From: Granulicella sp. 5B5
GTDB lineage: Bacteria; Acidobacteriota; Terriglobia; Terriglobales; Acidobacteriaceae
Assembly (NCBI RefSeq): GCF_014083945.1
Contig: NZ_CP046444.1
Coordinates: forward strand, 3,100,001 to 3,164,000
Reading direction: 5' to 3'
DNA length: 64,000 nt
The notes under the pieces are model-generated. The model was not told the DNA's origin, searched no databases, and was given only the letters and a program-made list of their open reading frames with translations. The position numbers were made by a program, and so were the translations under genes. Shown in pieces: positions 34,832 through 42,966 of this stretch (positions are counted from its first letter, which is position 1; each line of letters starts with the position of its first letter).

Positions 34832-35698
34832 ATGGAGAACGTTCTTCGCAGTACGCGCATCACGCTGGAGATGATCAAGTGGGAGCACTCGATCTTTGCG
34901 TTGCCCTTTGCGCTGACCGGCGCTGTGCTGGCCGCGGGCGGCTGGCCTCGGCTGCCGGTCCTCGGCTGGATACTCGTCTGCATGGTCAGCGCGCGGTCCG
35001 CGGCCATGGCCTTCAACCGCCTGGTCGACGCTCGCATCGACGCCGCGAACCCGCGCACTGCGATGCGCGCTATCCCGGCCGGACAGCTCTCATCGGGATT
35101 TGTTGCAGCCTTCACGGTGGTTGCCGCAGCCATCTTTATCTTTGCCGCTGCCATGCTGAACCGGCTCACGCTGGAGCTTGCGCCCCTTGCTCTGCTGGTG
35201 GTGCTGGGCTACAGCTACATGAAGCGCGTGACCCGCTGGAGCCATCTTGTCCTCGGCCTCGCGCTGGGCATTGCGCCGTCCGCCGCGTGGATCGCCGTGC
35301 GCGGCAGCTACGACCCGCGCATGCTGCTGCTTACCGGCATCGTTATTCTCTGGGTCGGCGGCTTCGATGTTCTCTACGCCTGCCAGGACTTTGATTATGA
35401 CCGCAAGGCCGGCCTCTTCAGCATCCCTGCAACTTTCGGCCTCGAAGGCGCCTTCTGGATTGCGCGGGCCATGCACATCGGTGTGCTGGTGTTGATTGCG
35501 CTATTGGTGCATGCCTTTGCGCTTGGCCCCATCGCGCTGGTGGGGATGGCCGTGGTCGCGCTGCTGCTGGCTTATGAGCACGCCATCATCAGCCCGAAGG
35601 ACCTGCGCCGCATGAACGCGGCGTTCTTCACGCTGAACGGCATCATCTCGGTGGTCTTCTTTCTCGCTGTCGCCGCGGACATCTTCTTGACGCACTAG
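34832..35698 (+). CDS. UbiA-family prenyltransferase (MqnP-like)
   Basis: A 288-residue polytopic membrane enzyme that attaches a prenyl chain to an aromatic acid in quinone synthesis. The first Asp-rich motif is 'NRLVDARIDAANPRTAMRAI' and the second 'YACQDFDYDRKAGLFSIPAT'. The 'NPRTAxRxIPxG' pattern is typical of the MqnP group that serves the futalosine menaquinone pathway, rather than UbiA proper. The ATG at 34832 fits the family N-terminus. It is a single gene ending near a bidirectional terminator shared with tRNA-Lys. No other mqn genes are in the window, so the pathway assignment is inference. Confidence 0.88.
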   Translation: MENVLRSTRITLEMIKWEHSIFALPFALTGAVLAAGGWPRLPVLGWILVCMVSARSAAMAFNRLVDARIDAANPRTAMRAIPAGQLSSGFVAAFTVVAAAIFIFAAAMLNRLTLELAPLALLVVLGYSYMKRVTRWSHLVLGLALGIAPSAAWIAVRGSYDPRMLLLTGIVILWVGGFDVLYACQDFDYDRKAGLFSIPATFGLEGAFWIARAMHIGVLVLIALLVHAFALGPIALVGMAVVALLLAYEHAIISPKDLRRMNAAFFTLNGIISVVFFLAVAADIFLTH

Positions 35699-35830
35699 GT
35701 GTGTTGTCCCGGCATTGGATGGGGCGGCTCGAGTGTAAATCTGTCTGGTTCCTGGGAGAGGAGTTTGCAGAGATGGGCAATGCGCTGTGTCCCACAGCAT
35801 TTTGCGAGAGGTGAGCACAAGAGCAGAACA

Positions 35831-35862
35831 ACGCGGTTTCTCATCTCGCTGAGAAACCGCGT
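35831..35862. terminator. Bidirectional hairpin between ubiA/mqnP and tRNA-Lys
   Basis: A perfect 13-bp stem, ACGCGGTTTCTCA (35831-35843) and TGAGAAACCGCGT (35850-35862), with a 6-nt loop, is followed by GTTT on the plus strand and TTGTTCT on the minus strand. It lies between the convergent prenyltransferase gene and tRNA-Lys and fits a terminator for both. Confidence 0.8.
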
Positions 35863-35893
35863 GTTTGCAAGCCATTGATTTTAAAGAGGTCTG

Positions 35894-35969
35894 TGGTGAG
35901 CGGGCTGGGGCTCGAACCCAGGACCAGCGCCTTAAAAGGGCGATGCTCTACCAACTGAGCTACCCGCTC
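35894..35969 (-). tRNA. tRNA-Lys (anticodon TTT)
   Basis: On the minus strand: acceptor GAGCGGG, D arm GCTCAGTTGGTAGAGC, anticodon loop CTTTTAA (anticodon TTT), T arm CTGGGTTCGAGCCCCAG, acceptor CCCGCTC, discriminator A and an encoded CCA (35894-35896). All arms pair in the standard cloverleaf. Confidence 0.97.
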
Positions 35970-36156
35970 GCTCTATATGTAAGGTTAGCATGGCGGGGGC
36001 ACAAATCGTATGAGGTAGGAGGCAGGCTGTTTCTGCAAAAGGGTTATCCGGAGCTGCGGACGTTCTATTCAGAGATGCAGACCCATGGAGAAAGAGGATG
36101 TGGTGCTGAAGGTGATGCCGGTGGCTGCGGAAGCCAAGGGCGGGAACTGACGCAGG

Positions 36157-37794
36157 CTATGGTGCGAGCCGGCAGACCTTGACGTCGCGGTTTTGGTAAG
36201 GGCAGGGGTGCGCGGTGCGGGCGTCGGCGTGGAGGATGAGCCAGGTGACGCCGAGGGGACGCAGACGTGCGTCACGCTCTGCGTCTGTCTGGGCGGAGAG
36301 CATGGCGTGGGTGGTAAGGGCTGTGCCGGACTGGATGGCGAACTGTGCTGTGAGCTGGTGCTGCCAGAGCGGGGCGAGTGAGGGTGTAATGGAGGCTTCG
36401 CCGCCGTCCTTGGAGAAGTCGGGGAGAGCACTGCGAAGAGCGGTGGCGCGGAAGGTCTGGGCGTCTTCGCCGGGGGTGGTGATGTAGTCGGGGTCGAGGG
36501 CGAAGAGTGCCTGGGTGGGGGTGTTGGCGCGGACCCAGAGGAACGCCTGCGACCAGGGGTTGATTGGGGATGCGGAGGGAAGCTCGATGTGACGTGAGGC
36601 GGGGAAGGTGGCGCGCTGAGCGGTGAATAGGGTGACACTGCTGATCATGATCGCGAAGGCGGGGAAGACGGTTGCGACAGCCTTGATGGGTCTTGAACGC
36701 CACGTGGAGAGCAGGCTGCCGGTGACGAGCGCGCCCAGCAGGAGTGCCATGATGGCGTAAATCAGGAGGAAGATGCGCAGGGGCTGGAGGCGTGCGATGA
36801 GGTATGTCGTGCTGTGCGCGTGTGCGAAGAGCAGAGCGATGGCGATGGCGATGCTTCCAGCGGCGAGGCAGGCGAGGCAGAGTGCCCTGATATTGCTTGT
36901 GGCTGCGAAGCGCGGCGTGTTGCGGTTGCCGAGGAGCAGCAGAGACAACATGGCAAAGGGGCCGAGGAGGCCGCAGAGCTCATACCAATGCCACTGGGAG
37001 AGGAACCAGTAGTAGCGGGAGAGTGAAGCGGCGACGACGGCGGGGGGATCAGGCGGCGCGAACGCGTGGATTGTGGCAGCAACCGAGAGGACGACGACCG
37101 CGAAGGATGCGACGAGGCGTGGTGAATGCGGACTGCGGAAGAGACGGAGGAGGACCACCATCGCGAGCGCGCAGAAGGCCATAAGCGGATGCAACAGCGC
37201 CGCCAGAACGAGAGACAAAGCGCAGAGCCGTGCAGAGCGGGAGCGAGGTGTCCAGTCGTCGAGAGCAAAGGCAATGGCCAGCAGAGAGAGAGGTGTGGTG
37301 AAGCTGCGGGCGGTCAGGTAGGGGTCAGTGAGCAGGAGTGAAGTGCCCGCGACGGGAAGCGTGGACCATGCCGCCAGCAGGGCGACGCCGGCGAGTTGCG
37401 CCGCGGGGCTTGGGGTGCAGCGGCGTAGAAGTTGCAGACCTGCATAGAGCAGCAGCCATAGAGTGAAGACGTAGGCGAGCAGGAGCGTAATGGCGAGCGG
37501 GAGGTGGGCAATGCGGGTCAACTCGGCGAGTGCGGGGGCGAAGAGCGAGTAATGGAGATGCGCTGTGACGAAGGCGGTATCGCGCGGGAAGAGTGTGGGG
37601 TTGAGGCGGTACTCGATGCCGGCCACGTAGAGGCCGCCGTCTTCGGCGAGGGGGTGATAGCCGTCGATAAGGAGCGTGGCGAGGGTGAGCAGCGGAAGGA
37701 GAACGGGCCAGGGCAGCCTACGACGGAGGGAGAGCGGAGGACCGCCAACGGACGTGGCGGAGGTGCCGAGGACTGTAGTGGTGGTCGCCGCCAT
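36157..37794 (-). CDS. Polytopic membrane protein of unknown function, 545 aa
   Basis: About eleven hydrophobic helices are spread over the first ~400 residues ('LPWPVLLPLLTLATLLIDGY', 'LLLAYVFTLWLLLYAGLQLL', 'IFLLIYAIMALLLGALVTGS' and others), followed by a soluble C-terminal domain of about 140 residues containing 'AFLWVRANTPTQALFALDPD' and 'LGVTWLILHAD'. This layout is that of membrane glycosyltransferase-like or DUF2029/DUF6798-type proteins, in which an extracytoplasmic tail follows a multi-helix core. No catalytic motif can be named, so function is unknown. The 178 bp upstream, shared with the divergent flippase-like gene, show a TACAAT but no good -35. Confidence 0.75.
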   Translation of the reverse strand: MAATTTTVLGTSATSVGGPPLSLRRRLPWPVLLPLLTLATLLIDGYHPLAEDGGLYVAGIEYRLNPTLFPRDTAFVTAHLHYSLFAPALAELTRIAHLPLAITLLLAYVFTLWLLLYAGLQLLRRCTPSPAAQLAGVALLAAWSTLPVAGTSLLLTDPYLTARSFTTPLSLLAIAFALDDWTPRSRSARLCALSLVLAALLHPLMAFCALAMVVLLRLFRSPHSPRLVASFAVVVLSVAATIHAFAPPDPPAVVAASLSRYYWFLSQWHWYELCGLLGPFAMLSLLLLGNRNTPRFAATSNIRALCLACLAAGSIAIAIALLFAHAHSTTYLIARLQPLRIFLLIYAIMALLLGALVTGSLLSTWRSRPIKAVATVFPAFAIMISSVTLFTAQRATFPASRHIELPSASPINPWSQAFLWVRANTPTQALFALDPDYITTPGEDAQTFRATALRSALPDFSKDGGEASITPSLAPLWQHQLTAQFAIQSGTALTTHAMLSAQTDAERDARLRPLGVTWLILHADARTAHPCPYQNRDVKVCRLAP

Positions 37795-37972
37795 TGCTAC
37801 TAGAGTAGACGGGATTTTTCGGTTGCGGGTGACTTGGGATGGACGTAGTTGGCGGTGGAGGCGATGGCGTCCGGACGGTACAATGACGGAGAGTGATTGA
37901 CTTGATATTGACTGAGATTTCGCGGCTGGGTAGGCCCGGTGTGGTGGGGGATGTTTCCATAGGGAGGGCCGC

Positions 37973-38980
37973 TTGACCCGCGAACACAGAATCAGCCTGC
38001 TGAAGATGCTGCCGGGGCTTGCGATCAGCGCGTTCTTTCTATGGCTGACGTTCCGGGGGTTCCACCTGTCCGACTTTGCGGCGTTGCGGCTGGCGGCCCC
38101 GCTGTGGCTGGTAGGCGTGTTGGCTTTCAGCGTGGCGGGGTATACGACGCGCTGCTACCGGTCGTGGCTGATGGTGCGCAGTGTGAAAGCGAAGTTCGGG
38201 GCGACCGCACGGGTGTTTATGACGTCGCTGGCGGCGAACAACATTCTGCCGCTGCGCATCGGCGATGTGATGCGGATCTTTACTTACGCTGGCGACCTGA
38301 ATGCGACGCCGTCGACGATTCTGAGCACGGTGATCTTGGAGAAGCTGCTGGATGTGCTGACGCTGGCGGTGCTGTTCGCGACGACGCTGCACTTTGGCGG
38401 AGCGGTGTCGCCGCATATGCGGTTGCTGGCTAAGGCCGGCATCGGGATTTCAGGCGGTGGCCTGCTGGTGATGGTGCTGGGCGCGCGCATCCTGGAACCA
38501 TGGGTGAAGCGGCTGTTTGCGGGCACCGAGAACGCGAGGCTGGCAAAGCTGGAGCACTGGATACTGCTGGCTCTGGAGTGCGTGCGTCAGAACGGGGTCC
38601 TGGGTTCGCTGTGGCTTGTGATTTGCAGCTTTGTGGCCTGGGTGTTTGAAGGGCTGCTGTATGTGTCTGCGGCGCGGCTGGTGGGCTTGCATACAGATGC
38701 TGTAGGGCCGTGGCAGGCCGTAGCGCAAGCGAACCTGTCGTTTCTGATTCCGAGCTCGCCGGGTGGCATTGGGCCGTTTGAGGCGGCGTGCAAGGATGCA
38801 CTGATGCGGCATGGTGCAACTCCCGCAGCGAGCGGGCTGTTTGGGTTGATGATCCATGTGTACCTGCTGGTGGCGATCACGGGGGTGGGCGGGGCGATGT
38901 TCCTGGCGCACCGTATGAAGCGGAGCCCGCGTGAGCCGTTGCTGGAAGAGATCGATGAACTGCCTGCGCAGCTTCCATGA
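37973..38980 (+). CDS. Flippase-like (LPG synthase TM/UPF0104) membrane protein
   Basis: A 335-residue membrane protein with about eight helices, of the 'lysylphosphatidylglycerol synthase transmembrane' family. Visible features are the N-terminal 'LLKMLPGLAISAFFLWLTFR', 'TSLAANNILPLRIGDVMRIF' and the conserved 'LIPSSPGGIGPFEAACKDAL'. Relatives include MprF-type flippases and dolichol-phosphate-linked proteins; this one lacks a synthase domain. Translation probably begins at a TTG (37973) because AGGGAGGG precedes it by 4-5 bp. It is 37 bp upstream of argS, in the same direction. Confidence 0.82.
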   Translation: MTREHRISLLKMLPGLAISAFFLWLTFRGFHLSDFAALRLAAPLWLVGVLAFSVAGYTTRCYRSWLMVRSVKAKFGATARVFMTSLAANNILPLRIGDVMRIFTYAGDLNATPSTILSTVILEKLLDVLTLAVLFATTLHFGGAVSPHMRLLAKAGIGISGGGLLVMVLGARILEPWVKRLFAGTENARLAKLEHWILLALECVRQNGVLGSLWLVICSFVAWVFEGLLYVSAARLVGLHTDAVGPWQAVAQANLSFLIPSSPGGIGPFEAACKDALMRHGATPAASGLFGLMIHVYLLVAITGVGGAMFLAHRMKRSPREPLLEEIDELPAQLP

Positions 38981-39017
38981 AGCCGGGATCAGGGAATAAG
39001 GATTAGGAAAGACAGAT

Positions 39018-41018
39018 ATGTATCGGATATTGCAGCAGCAGGTGCAGGCGCGGATTTTGGCGCTGGTGAAGGAACGGTACGAGGTGGAGCTGAAGAGCCT
39101 CGTGGTAGAACTGCCGCCGAAGATCGAGTTCGGCGAGATGGCGCTGCCGATTGCATTCGAGCTGGCGAAGCGGCTGAAGAAAGCTCCGCGGGCGATTGCG
39201 CAGGAGCTGCAACCGCTGCTGGCGGAGATCGAGGGTGTAGGCTCGGTAGAGATTGCTGGAGCGGGCTACCTGAATGTAAAGCTTGACCGCGCGGCAATGG
39301 TGAAGCGCATGGCGGCGGATGAGCATGCTGCCGTTGGCGGTGATGGGTTTCGGCTGGTGGAGCATACGAGCATCAATCCGAATAAAGCTGCGCATGTGGG
39401 GCATCTGCGGAATGCGGTGCTGGGCGACAGCTTTGCGCGGATGCTGTGGCCGGATGCGTACAAGCCGGGGTTTGAGACTGGCGTGCAGAACTACATCGAC
39501 AACACAGGCGTGCAGGTGGCCGACATTGTTGTTGCGGTGACGATGCTGGAGGGCAAGACGCTCGACGGCGTGCGTGCGTGGATGACGGAGTTGATGGAGA
39601 CGAACCAGCGGTTGGACTATACGTGCTGGGACCTGTATGCGCGCGTGTCGCAGTGGTATGAGGCCGAGCCTGCGGAGGCGGCGGCACGGAAGAAGATACG
39701 GCTGGATACGCTGCATGCGATCGAAGCCGGCGGGAATGATACGGCTGAGATTGCGGAGCTGATTGCTACGGGTGTGCTGCGTCGTCATCTGGAGACGATG
39801 GAGCGGTTGGGGATTGAGTATGACTTTCTGCCGCGTGAGAGCGAGATTCTGCACCTGCACTTCTGGGAGACGGCTCGGCAGTTGATGGTGGACAAGGGTG
39901 TGCTGTACCTGGAGACCGAGGGCAAGAACAAAGGCTGCTGGGTGATGCGGCGGGCGATTGCTGCTGCCGCCGGGGTTGAGGTGGCTGAAGGTGGCCCGGA
40001 TGAGGATGCGAAGATCATCATCCGGTCGAATGGGACGGTGACGTATGTCGGCAAGGACATTGCGTATCACCTGTGGAAGTATGGGCTGCTGGGTAAGGAC
40101 TTTGGGTATGCGAAGTTCTGCGAGTATGCGACGCATACCTGCTGGATCTCGACGGTGCATGGCGAGACGCCGCATCCGAGCTTTGGCCATGCGGATGCGA
40201 TCTATAACGTGATCGACTCGCGGCAGGATGATCCGCAGACGCAGGTGAAGGAGGCGCTGCGGTCGCTGGGCTATGTGGCCGAGAGCGAGCGCTACACGCA
40301 CATCAACTATGCGTTTGTGGGGTTGACGGCGCGGACGGCGGAAGACCTTGGCTACACGCTCAGTGACGAAGACCGCGCTAAGAATTTCATTGAGGTGAGC
40401 GGTCGCAAGGGGTTCGGCGTGAAGGCCGATGACCTGATCGACCGCATGATTGCGGCGGCGCGGGCCGAGGTGGACTCGCGGCATCCGGAGCTGGACGAGG
40501 CGGAGCGTGCGGAGATTGCCGATGCGATCGGTGTGGGCGCGCTGCGGTTTTTCCTGCTGCGGTTCACGCGGAACACGGTGATCGCGTTCGACTACCAGGA
40601 TGCGCTGTCGTTCGACGGCGAGACGGGGCCCTATGCGCAGTATGCGGCGGTGCGGGCGGCGAATATTTTTCGCAAGGCCGGGGTATCGGCTGAAGAGGCG
40701 CTGGCGGCTGTGGCTGGCCTGGATCTCGCCGCGATGCTGGAGGGCGAAGAGGGCACCAGCGTGTGGGAGGTGTGGCGGACGGCGTCGCGGCTCTCGATGG
40801 TGCTGGAGAACGGGATTGCGGCGGCGGAGCCTGCGGTGCTGGCGCGGTATGCGTTTGTGCTGGCGCAGCAGTTCAATAATTTCTACCACCGACACCACAT
40901 CCTGACGGAAGAGGATGCGGGGCGGAAGATGCTGCTGCTGGCGACGGCGGCGGTGGCTCGGCGGGAGCTGGTGCGAGTGCTCGGGTGGCTGGGGATCAGG
41001 GTGCCGAGCGCGATGTAG
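39018..41018 (+). CDS. argS: Arginyl-tRNA synthetase
   Basis: Class Ia synthetase charging tRNA-Arg. The 666-residue protein has an N-terminal Add1 domain ('EFGEMALPIAFELAKRLKKA'), the HIGH-type motif 'NKAAHVGHLRNAVLGDSFAR', 'QNYIDNTGVQVADI', the arginine-pocket region, a KMSKS-like loop replaced by 'VSGRKGFGVKADDLIDRM' (as in many ArgRS), and a C-terminal DALR domain ('MRVPSAM'-type ending '...IRVPSAM'). The start is the ATG at 39018. A 674-codon open frame on the opposite strand is an artefact of GC-rich coding sequence. Confidence 0.96.
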   Translation: MYRILQQQVQARILALVKERYEVELKSLVVELPPKIEFGEMALPIAFELAKRLKKAPRAIAQELQPLLAEIEGVGSVEIAGAGYLNVKLDRAAMVKRMAADEHAAVGGDGFRLVEHTSINPNKAAHVGHLRNAVLGDSFARMLWPDAYKPGFETGVQNYIDNTGVQVADIVVAVTMLEGKTLDGVRAWMTELMETNQRLDYTCWDLYARVSQWYEAEPAEAAARKKIRLDTLHAIEAGGNDTAEIAELIATGVLRRHLETMERLGIEYDFLPRESEILHLHFWETARQLMVDKGVLYLETEGKNKGCWVMRRAIAAAAGVEVAEGGPDEDAKIIIRSNGTVTYVGKDIAYHLWKYGLLGKDFGYAKFCEYATHTCWISTVHGETPHPSFGHADAIYNVIDSRQDDPQTQVKEALRSLGYVAESERYTHINYAFVGLTARTAEDLGYTLSDEDRAKNFIEVSGRKGFGVKADDLIDRMIAAARAEVDSRHPELDEAERAEIADAIGVGALRFFLLRFTRNTVIAFDYQDALSFDGETGPYAQYAAVRAANIFRKAGVSAEEALAAVAGLDLAAMLEGEEGTSVWEVWRTASRLSMVLENGIAAAEPAVLARYAFVLAQQFNNFYHRHHILTEEDAGRKMLLLATAAVARRELVRVLGWLGIRVPSAM

Positions 41019-41047
41019 AGCGTTCACCCTCCCCCCGTTTTGGGGCT

Positions 41048-41173
41048 ATGATCCGCAGCGGATTGGGGTTAGCGTTGTATACCCTTTGGTGTGCACTTTG
41101 GTTGAGGGTGGTTTGGATGTCAAAGAACAAGGCCCAGCAGAGATGCCGGCCCCTCACATTTCTATTGTATTAG
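41048..41173 (+). CDS. Possible 41-aa membrane peptide (weak)
   Basis: Open frame starting 'MIRSGLGLALYTLWCALWLR' with a hydrophobic helix and a basic tail, 29 bp after argS. No Shine-Dalgarno is evident, and the neighbourhood contains a gene remnant, so it may be noncoding. Confidence 0.2.
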   Translation: MIRSGLGLALYTLWCALWLRVVWMSKNKAQQRCRPLTFLLY

Positions 41174-41192
41174 CGGTGTCAAGCGATTTGGC

Positions 41193-41363
41193 TTAAGCAA
41201 GCGCTACGAAGGCCAAGGCGATGGCGACGGCATCTTCGAACAGCGCGGCTGGCAAGTCGCGTCCGAACAGCCTCGCTGCGAAGGCCCTGGCTTTGGAGCC
41301 GCCGAGCGTTCCGACGATGCTGCCGGGGAACGCGTCACGGGTAGCAGGAGGTATGGTCCGCGA
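41193..41363 (-). pseudogene. C-terminal remnant of a DUF4126-like membrane protein
   Basis: Reading the minus strand from about 41360 to the TAA at 41193 gives 'SRTIPPATRDAFPGSIVGTL', then 'GGSKARAFAARLFGRDLPAA' and 'LFEDAVAIALAFVALA'. The SRT-x-P, G-x-x-G-G-x-x-AR and 'LPAALxEDAVAI' blocks are the end of DUF4126 proteins. An in-frame TGA stands directly before SRT, there is no start codon or N-terminal part, and the spacing between SRT and GTLGG is shorter than normal, so this is a decayed fragment. Confidence 0.5.
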
Positions 41364-41498
41364 TCAGTTTGAGGTTGAGGACTTCTTATACTTTTTCGAT
41401 CTGGGGTGAGAGTAGAGATCTTCCACAACTGCCATCGCTATACAAACCGTCCATAGGATAAGCACGCCTTCTGCAATCGACAGGACCCAAAGCATCAT
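41364..41498 (-). CDS. Small membrane protein, 44 aa, hypothetical
   Basis: Open frame from ATG 41498 to TGA 41364. It starts 'MMLWVLSIAEGVLILWTVCI', giving one clear membrane helix, followed by 'AMAVVEDLYSHPRSKKYKKS', a basic cytoplasmic tail. The composition is that of a genuine single-pass membrane peptide. It directly abuts the DUF4126-like remnant on the same strand and may have been its neighbour. No family is recognised. Confidence 0.4.
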   Translation of the reverse strand: MMLWVLSIAEGVLILWTVCIAMAVVEDLYSHPRSKKYKKSSTSN

Positions 41499-41630
41499 GT
41501 GTTTATGATGTCAGGCTTAGAGGGCGGCCGCAAGCGATCGTGGTCACGATGGGGCGAATTGCACGTAGAGCTTGAGGTTGCTGGTAGGAGCTGCAGGCTT
41601 TATGCGGCGGATTCGCGAGGAGGAGCGGGG

Positions 41631-42011
41631 ATGAAGGAAGCGACTAAAAAGACGGCGAGGAAGAAGAACGCGCTGCTGTGGTTGTTTGAGCCGCTGCTGG
41701 ACGATCCGCGATTTGTGCAGCGGAAGCTGTTCAGCTTCGACGCGGCGTATCTGGATGGGAAGCTCTACGTTGCGGTGAACGATGGGGAGGAGCCGTGGTC
41801 GGGGCTGCTGGTGTGTACGTCGAGGGAGCACCATGCGGCGCTGCTGGCGGAGTTTCCGCAACTGACACCGCACGAGGTGCTGGGGAAGTGGCTGTATCTG
41901 TCGCAAGCACACCCGGAGTTTGAGTCGGTGGCGACCGATATTGTGGCGCTGGTGGTGCGGCGGGACCGGCGGCTGGGGGTGGTGTCGTCCCTGCCACAGG
42001 TGCGGCGCTAA
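41631..42011 (+). CDS. Conserved hypothetical protein, 126 aa
   Basis: The start ATG 41631 follows GGAGGAGCGGGG. A Lys-rich N-terminus leads into a compact domain: 'WLFEPLLDDPRFVQRKLFSF', 'DAAYLDGKLYVAVNDGEEPW', 'GLLVCTSREHHAALLAEFPQ' and 'LGKWLYLSQAHPEFESVATD'. This looks like a small alpha/beta domain with some resemblance to TfoX-N/YjbR-type proteins, but I do not recognise it with certainty. It stands alone between the DUF4126 remnant and the cytochrome gene. Confidence 0.6.
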   Translation: MKEATKKTARKKNALLWLFEPLLDDPRFVQRKLFSFDAAYLDGKLYVAVNDGEEPWSGLLVCTSREHHAALLAEFPQLTPHEVLGKWLYLSQAHPEFESVATDIVALVVRRDRRLGVVSSLPQVRR

Positions 42012-42049
42012 GGTTGGCGAGGGTTGTGAAGGCTCTCTGCGCCCTGGAA

Positions 42050-42135
42050 ATCGCAGCCTCCGGGGCTGAAGCCCCTTTCCAGAGGGCAACCCAAGGTACG
42101 AGCTGAAGCTCGTACCTTCAAAGCCTGACGCTTCT
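42050..42135. repeat. Intergenic palindromic repeat (family C, copy 2)
   Basis: Contains 'GGGGCTGAAGCCCC' and then a perfect palindrome with 10-bp arms and a 2-nt centre (GGTACGAGCT / AGCTCGTACC, about 42094-42115). It is similar in design to the copy at 17150-17222. It fits a REP-like element or a weak terminator of the hypothetical gene before it. Confidence 0.5.
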
Positions 42136-42185
42136 TGTACCCTTCAAAGCCTGGTTTCTCAGTCTCCGCTACTGCTGGATGAGAC

Positions 42186-42665
42186 TTAGCGCGAGGGCGG
42201 TGTGGAGGGCGGCGGTGCGGGGCGCTCGTGCGGCGGCGGGGTGAAGACGGAGGGCTTGGCCATGCCGCGGTGACAGGTGCCGCAGCTGACGCCGTTCTCG
42301 GGCTTGGGGTCGGTGAACTGGGTGAGGTAGTCGGCGTTGATGGCGTGGGTCATCTTCATCATGACGCGGGCGCGATCCTTGATGGGATTGGCGTCGGAGG
42401 CGAAGTTGAGGCGGCCGGTGGTGTCGTCCTTGGCGTGGCAGTAGTTGCACTCGACGCCGAGGTCGCCTTCCCACTTGTGCATGATGGCGACGACCTGCTG
42501 GGCGGTCATGTCCTTGGGCAGGACCTTGAGGTTGGTGGGTGCCGGCATGGGGCGGCGCTGGCGCGGGGCGGCGTCGGCTGGCTTGGCGTCAGGGGCTTGC
42601 GCGAAGACGGCAACGGAGGCGGCGAGGGTGAGCGCGGCCAGAAGGTGCAGGGAGCGGGGCATCAT
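42186..42665 (-). CDS. Periplasmic di-haem c-type cytochrome (reaction-centre cytochrome-like)
   Basis: A 159-residue exported cytochrome: signal peptide ('LHLLAALTLAASVAVFAQ'), then 'NLKVLPKDMTAQQVVAIMHK' (the 'LKVLPxD' block common in acidobacterial proteins of the photosynthetic reaction-centre cytochrome family), and two haem-binding motifs, 'VECNYCHAKDD' and 'VSCGTCHRGM'. The C-terminus is Pro-rich. Its electron partner is unknown; such proteins are thought to carry electrons in the periplasm. It is monocistronic. Confidence 0.85.
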   Translation of the reverse strand: MMPRSLHLLAALTLAASVAVFAQAPDAKPADAAPRQRRPMPAPTNLKVLPKDMTAQQVVAIMHKWEGDLGVECNYCHAKDDTTGRLNFASDANPIKDRARVMMKMTHAINADYLTQFTDPKPENGVSCGTCHRGMAKPSVFTPPPHERPAPPPSTPPSR

Positions 42666-42966
42666 GTCGGGTCCTTTGGGGAGCGCGGATGTGGCTGATA
42701 TGGCTAGAGGCGAAGTCTATCGGGGAGACGAGGGAGAGTCAAACGAGGATGCAGGTCGACAGATGACGATGTTGTCAGAGGGGTAAGGGGGCTTTGCACA
42801 AGATCTCCACTTGCGGTGCTGAGATAGGCTCGCGCCTTCGGCTCTCGCTACGACCAATACAGGGGTTTCTCCGCTTCGCATCGCGATAAAGCTGCGATGC
42901 TCCGGTCGAAATGACAATCTTTTCGGGAGGCTCAAGAGTTTTTGTGCAAAGCCAGTACACCCGGAG
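42666..42966. repeat. Intergenic region with repeat family A, copy 3
   Basis: Positions 42795-42960 contain the best-preserved copy of repeat family A: 'CTCGCGCCTTCGGCTCTCGC', 'TACAGGGGTTTCTCCGCTTC', 'CGATAAAGCTGCGATGCTCC', 'GGTCGAAATGACAATC', flanked by TTTGCACAA/TTGTGCAAAG, which are inverted repeats of each other. No gene is seen in this stretch. Confidence 0.6.

Noticed and set aside
39003-41027. 674-codon open frame on the minus strand, antisense to argS
   Set aside because: It mirrors argS in the complementary phase expected when third codon positions are G/C-rich; the peptide is Arg/His/Leu/Pro-rich with no domain, while argS is unmistakable.
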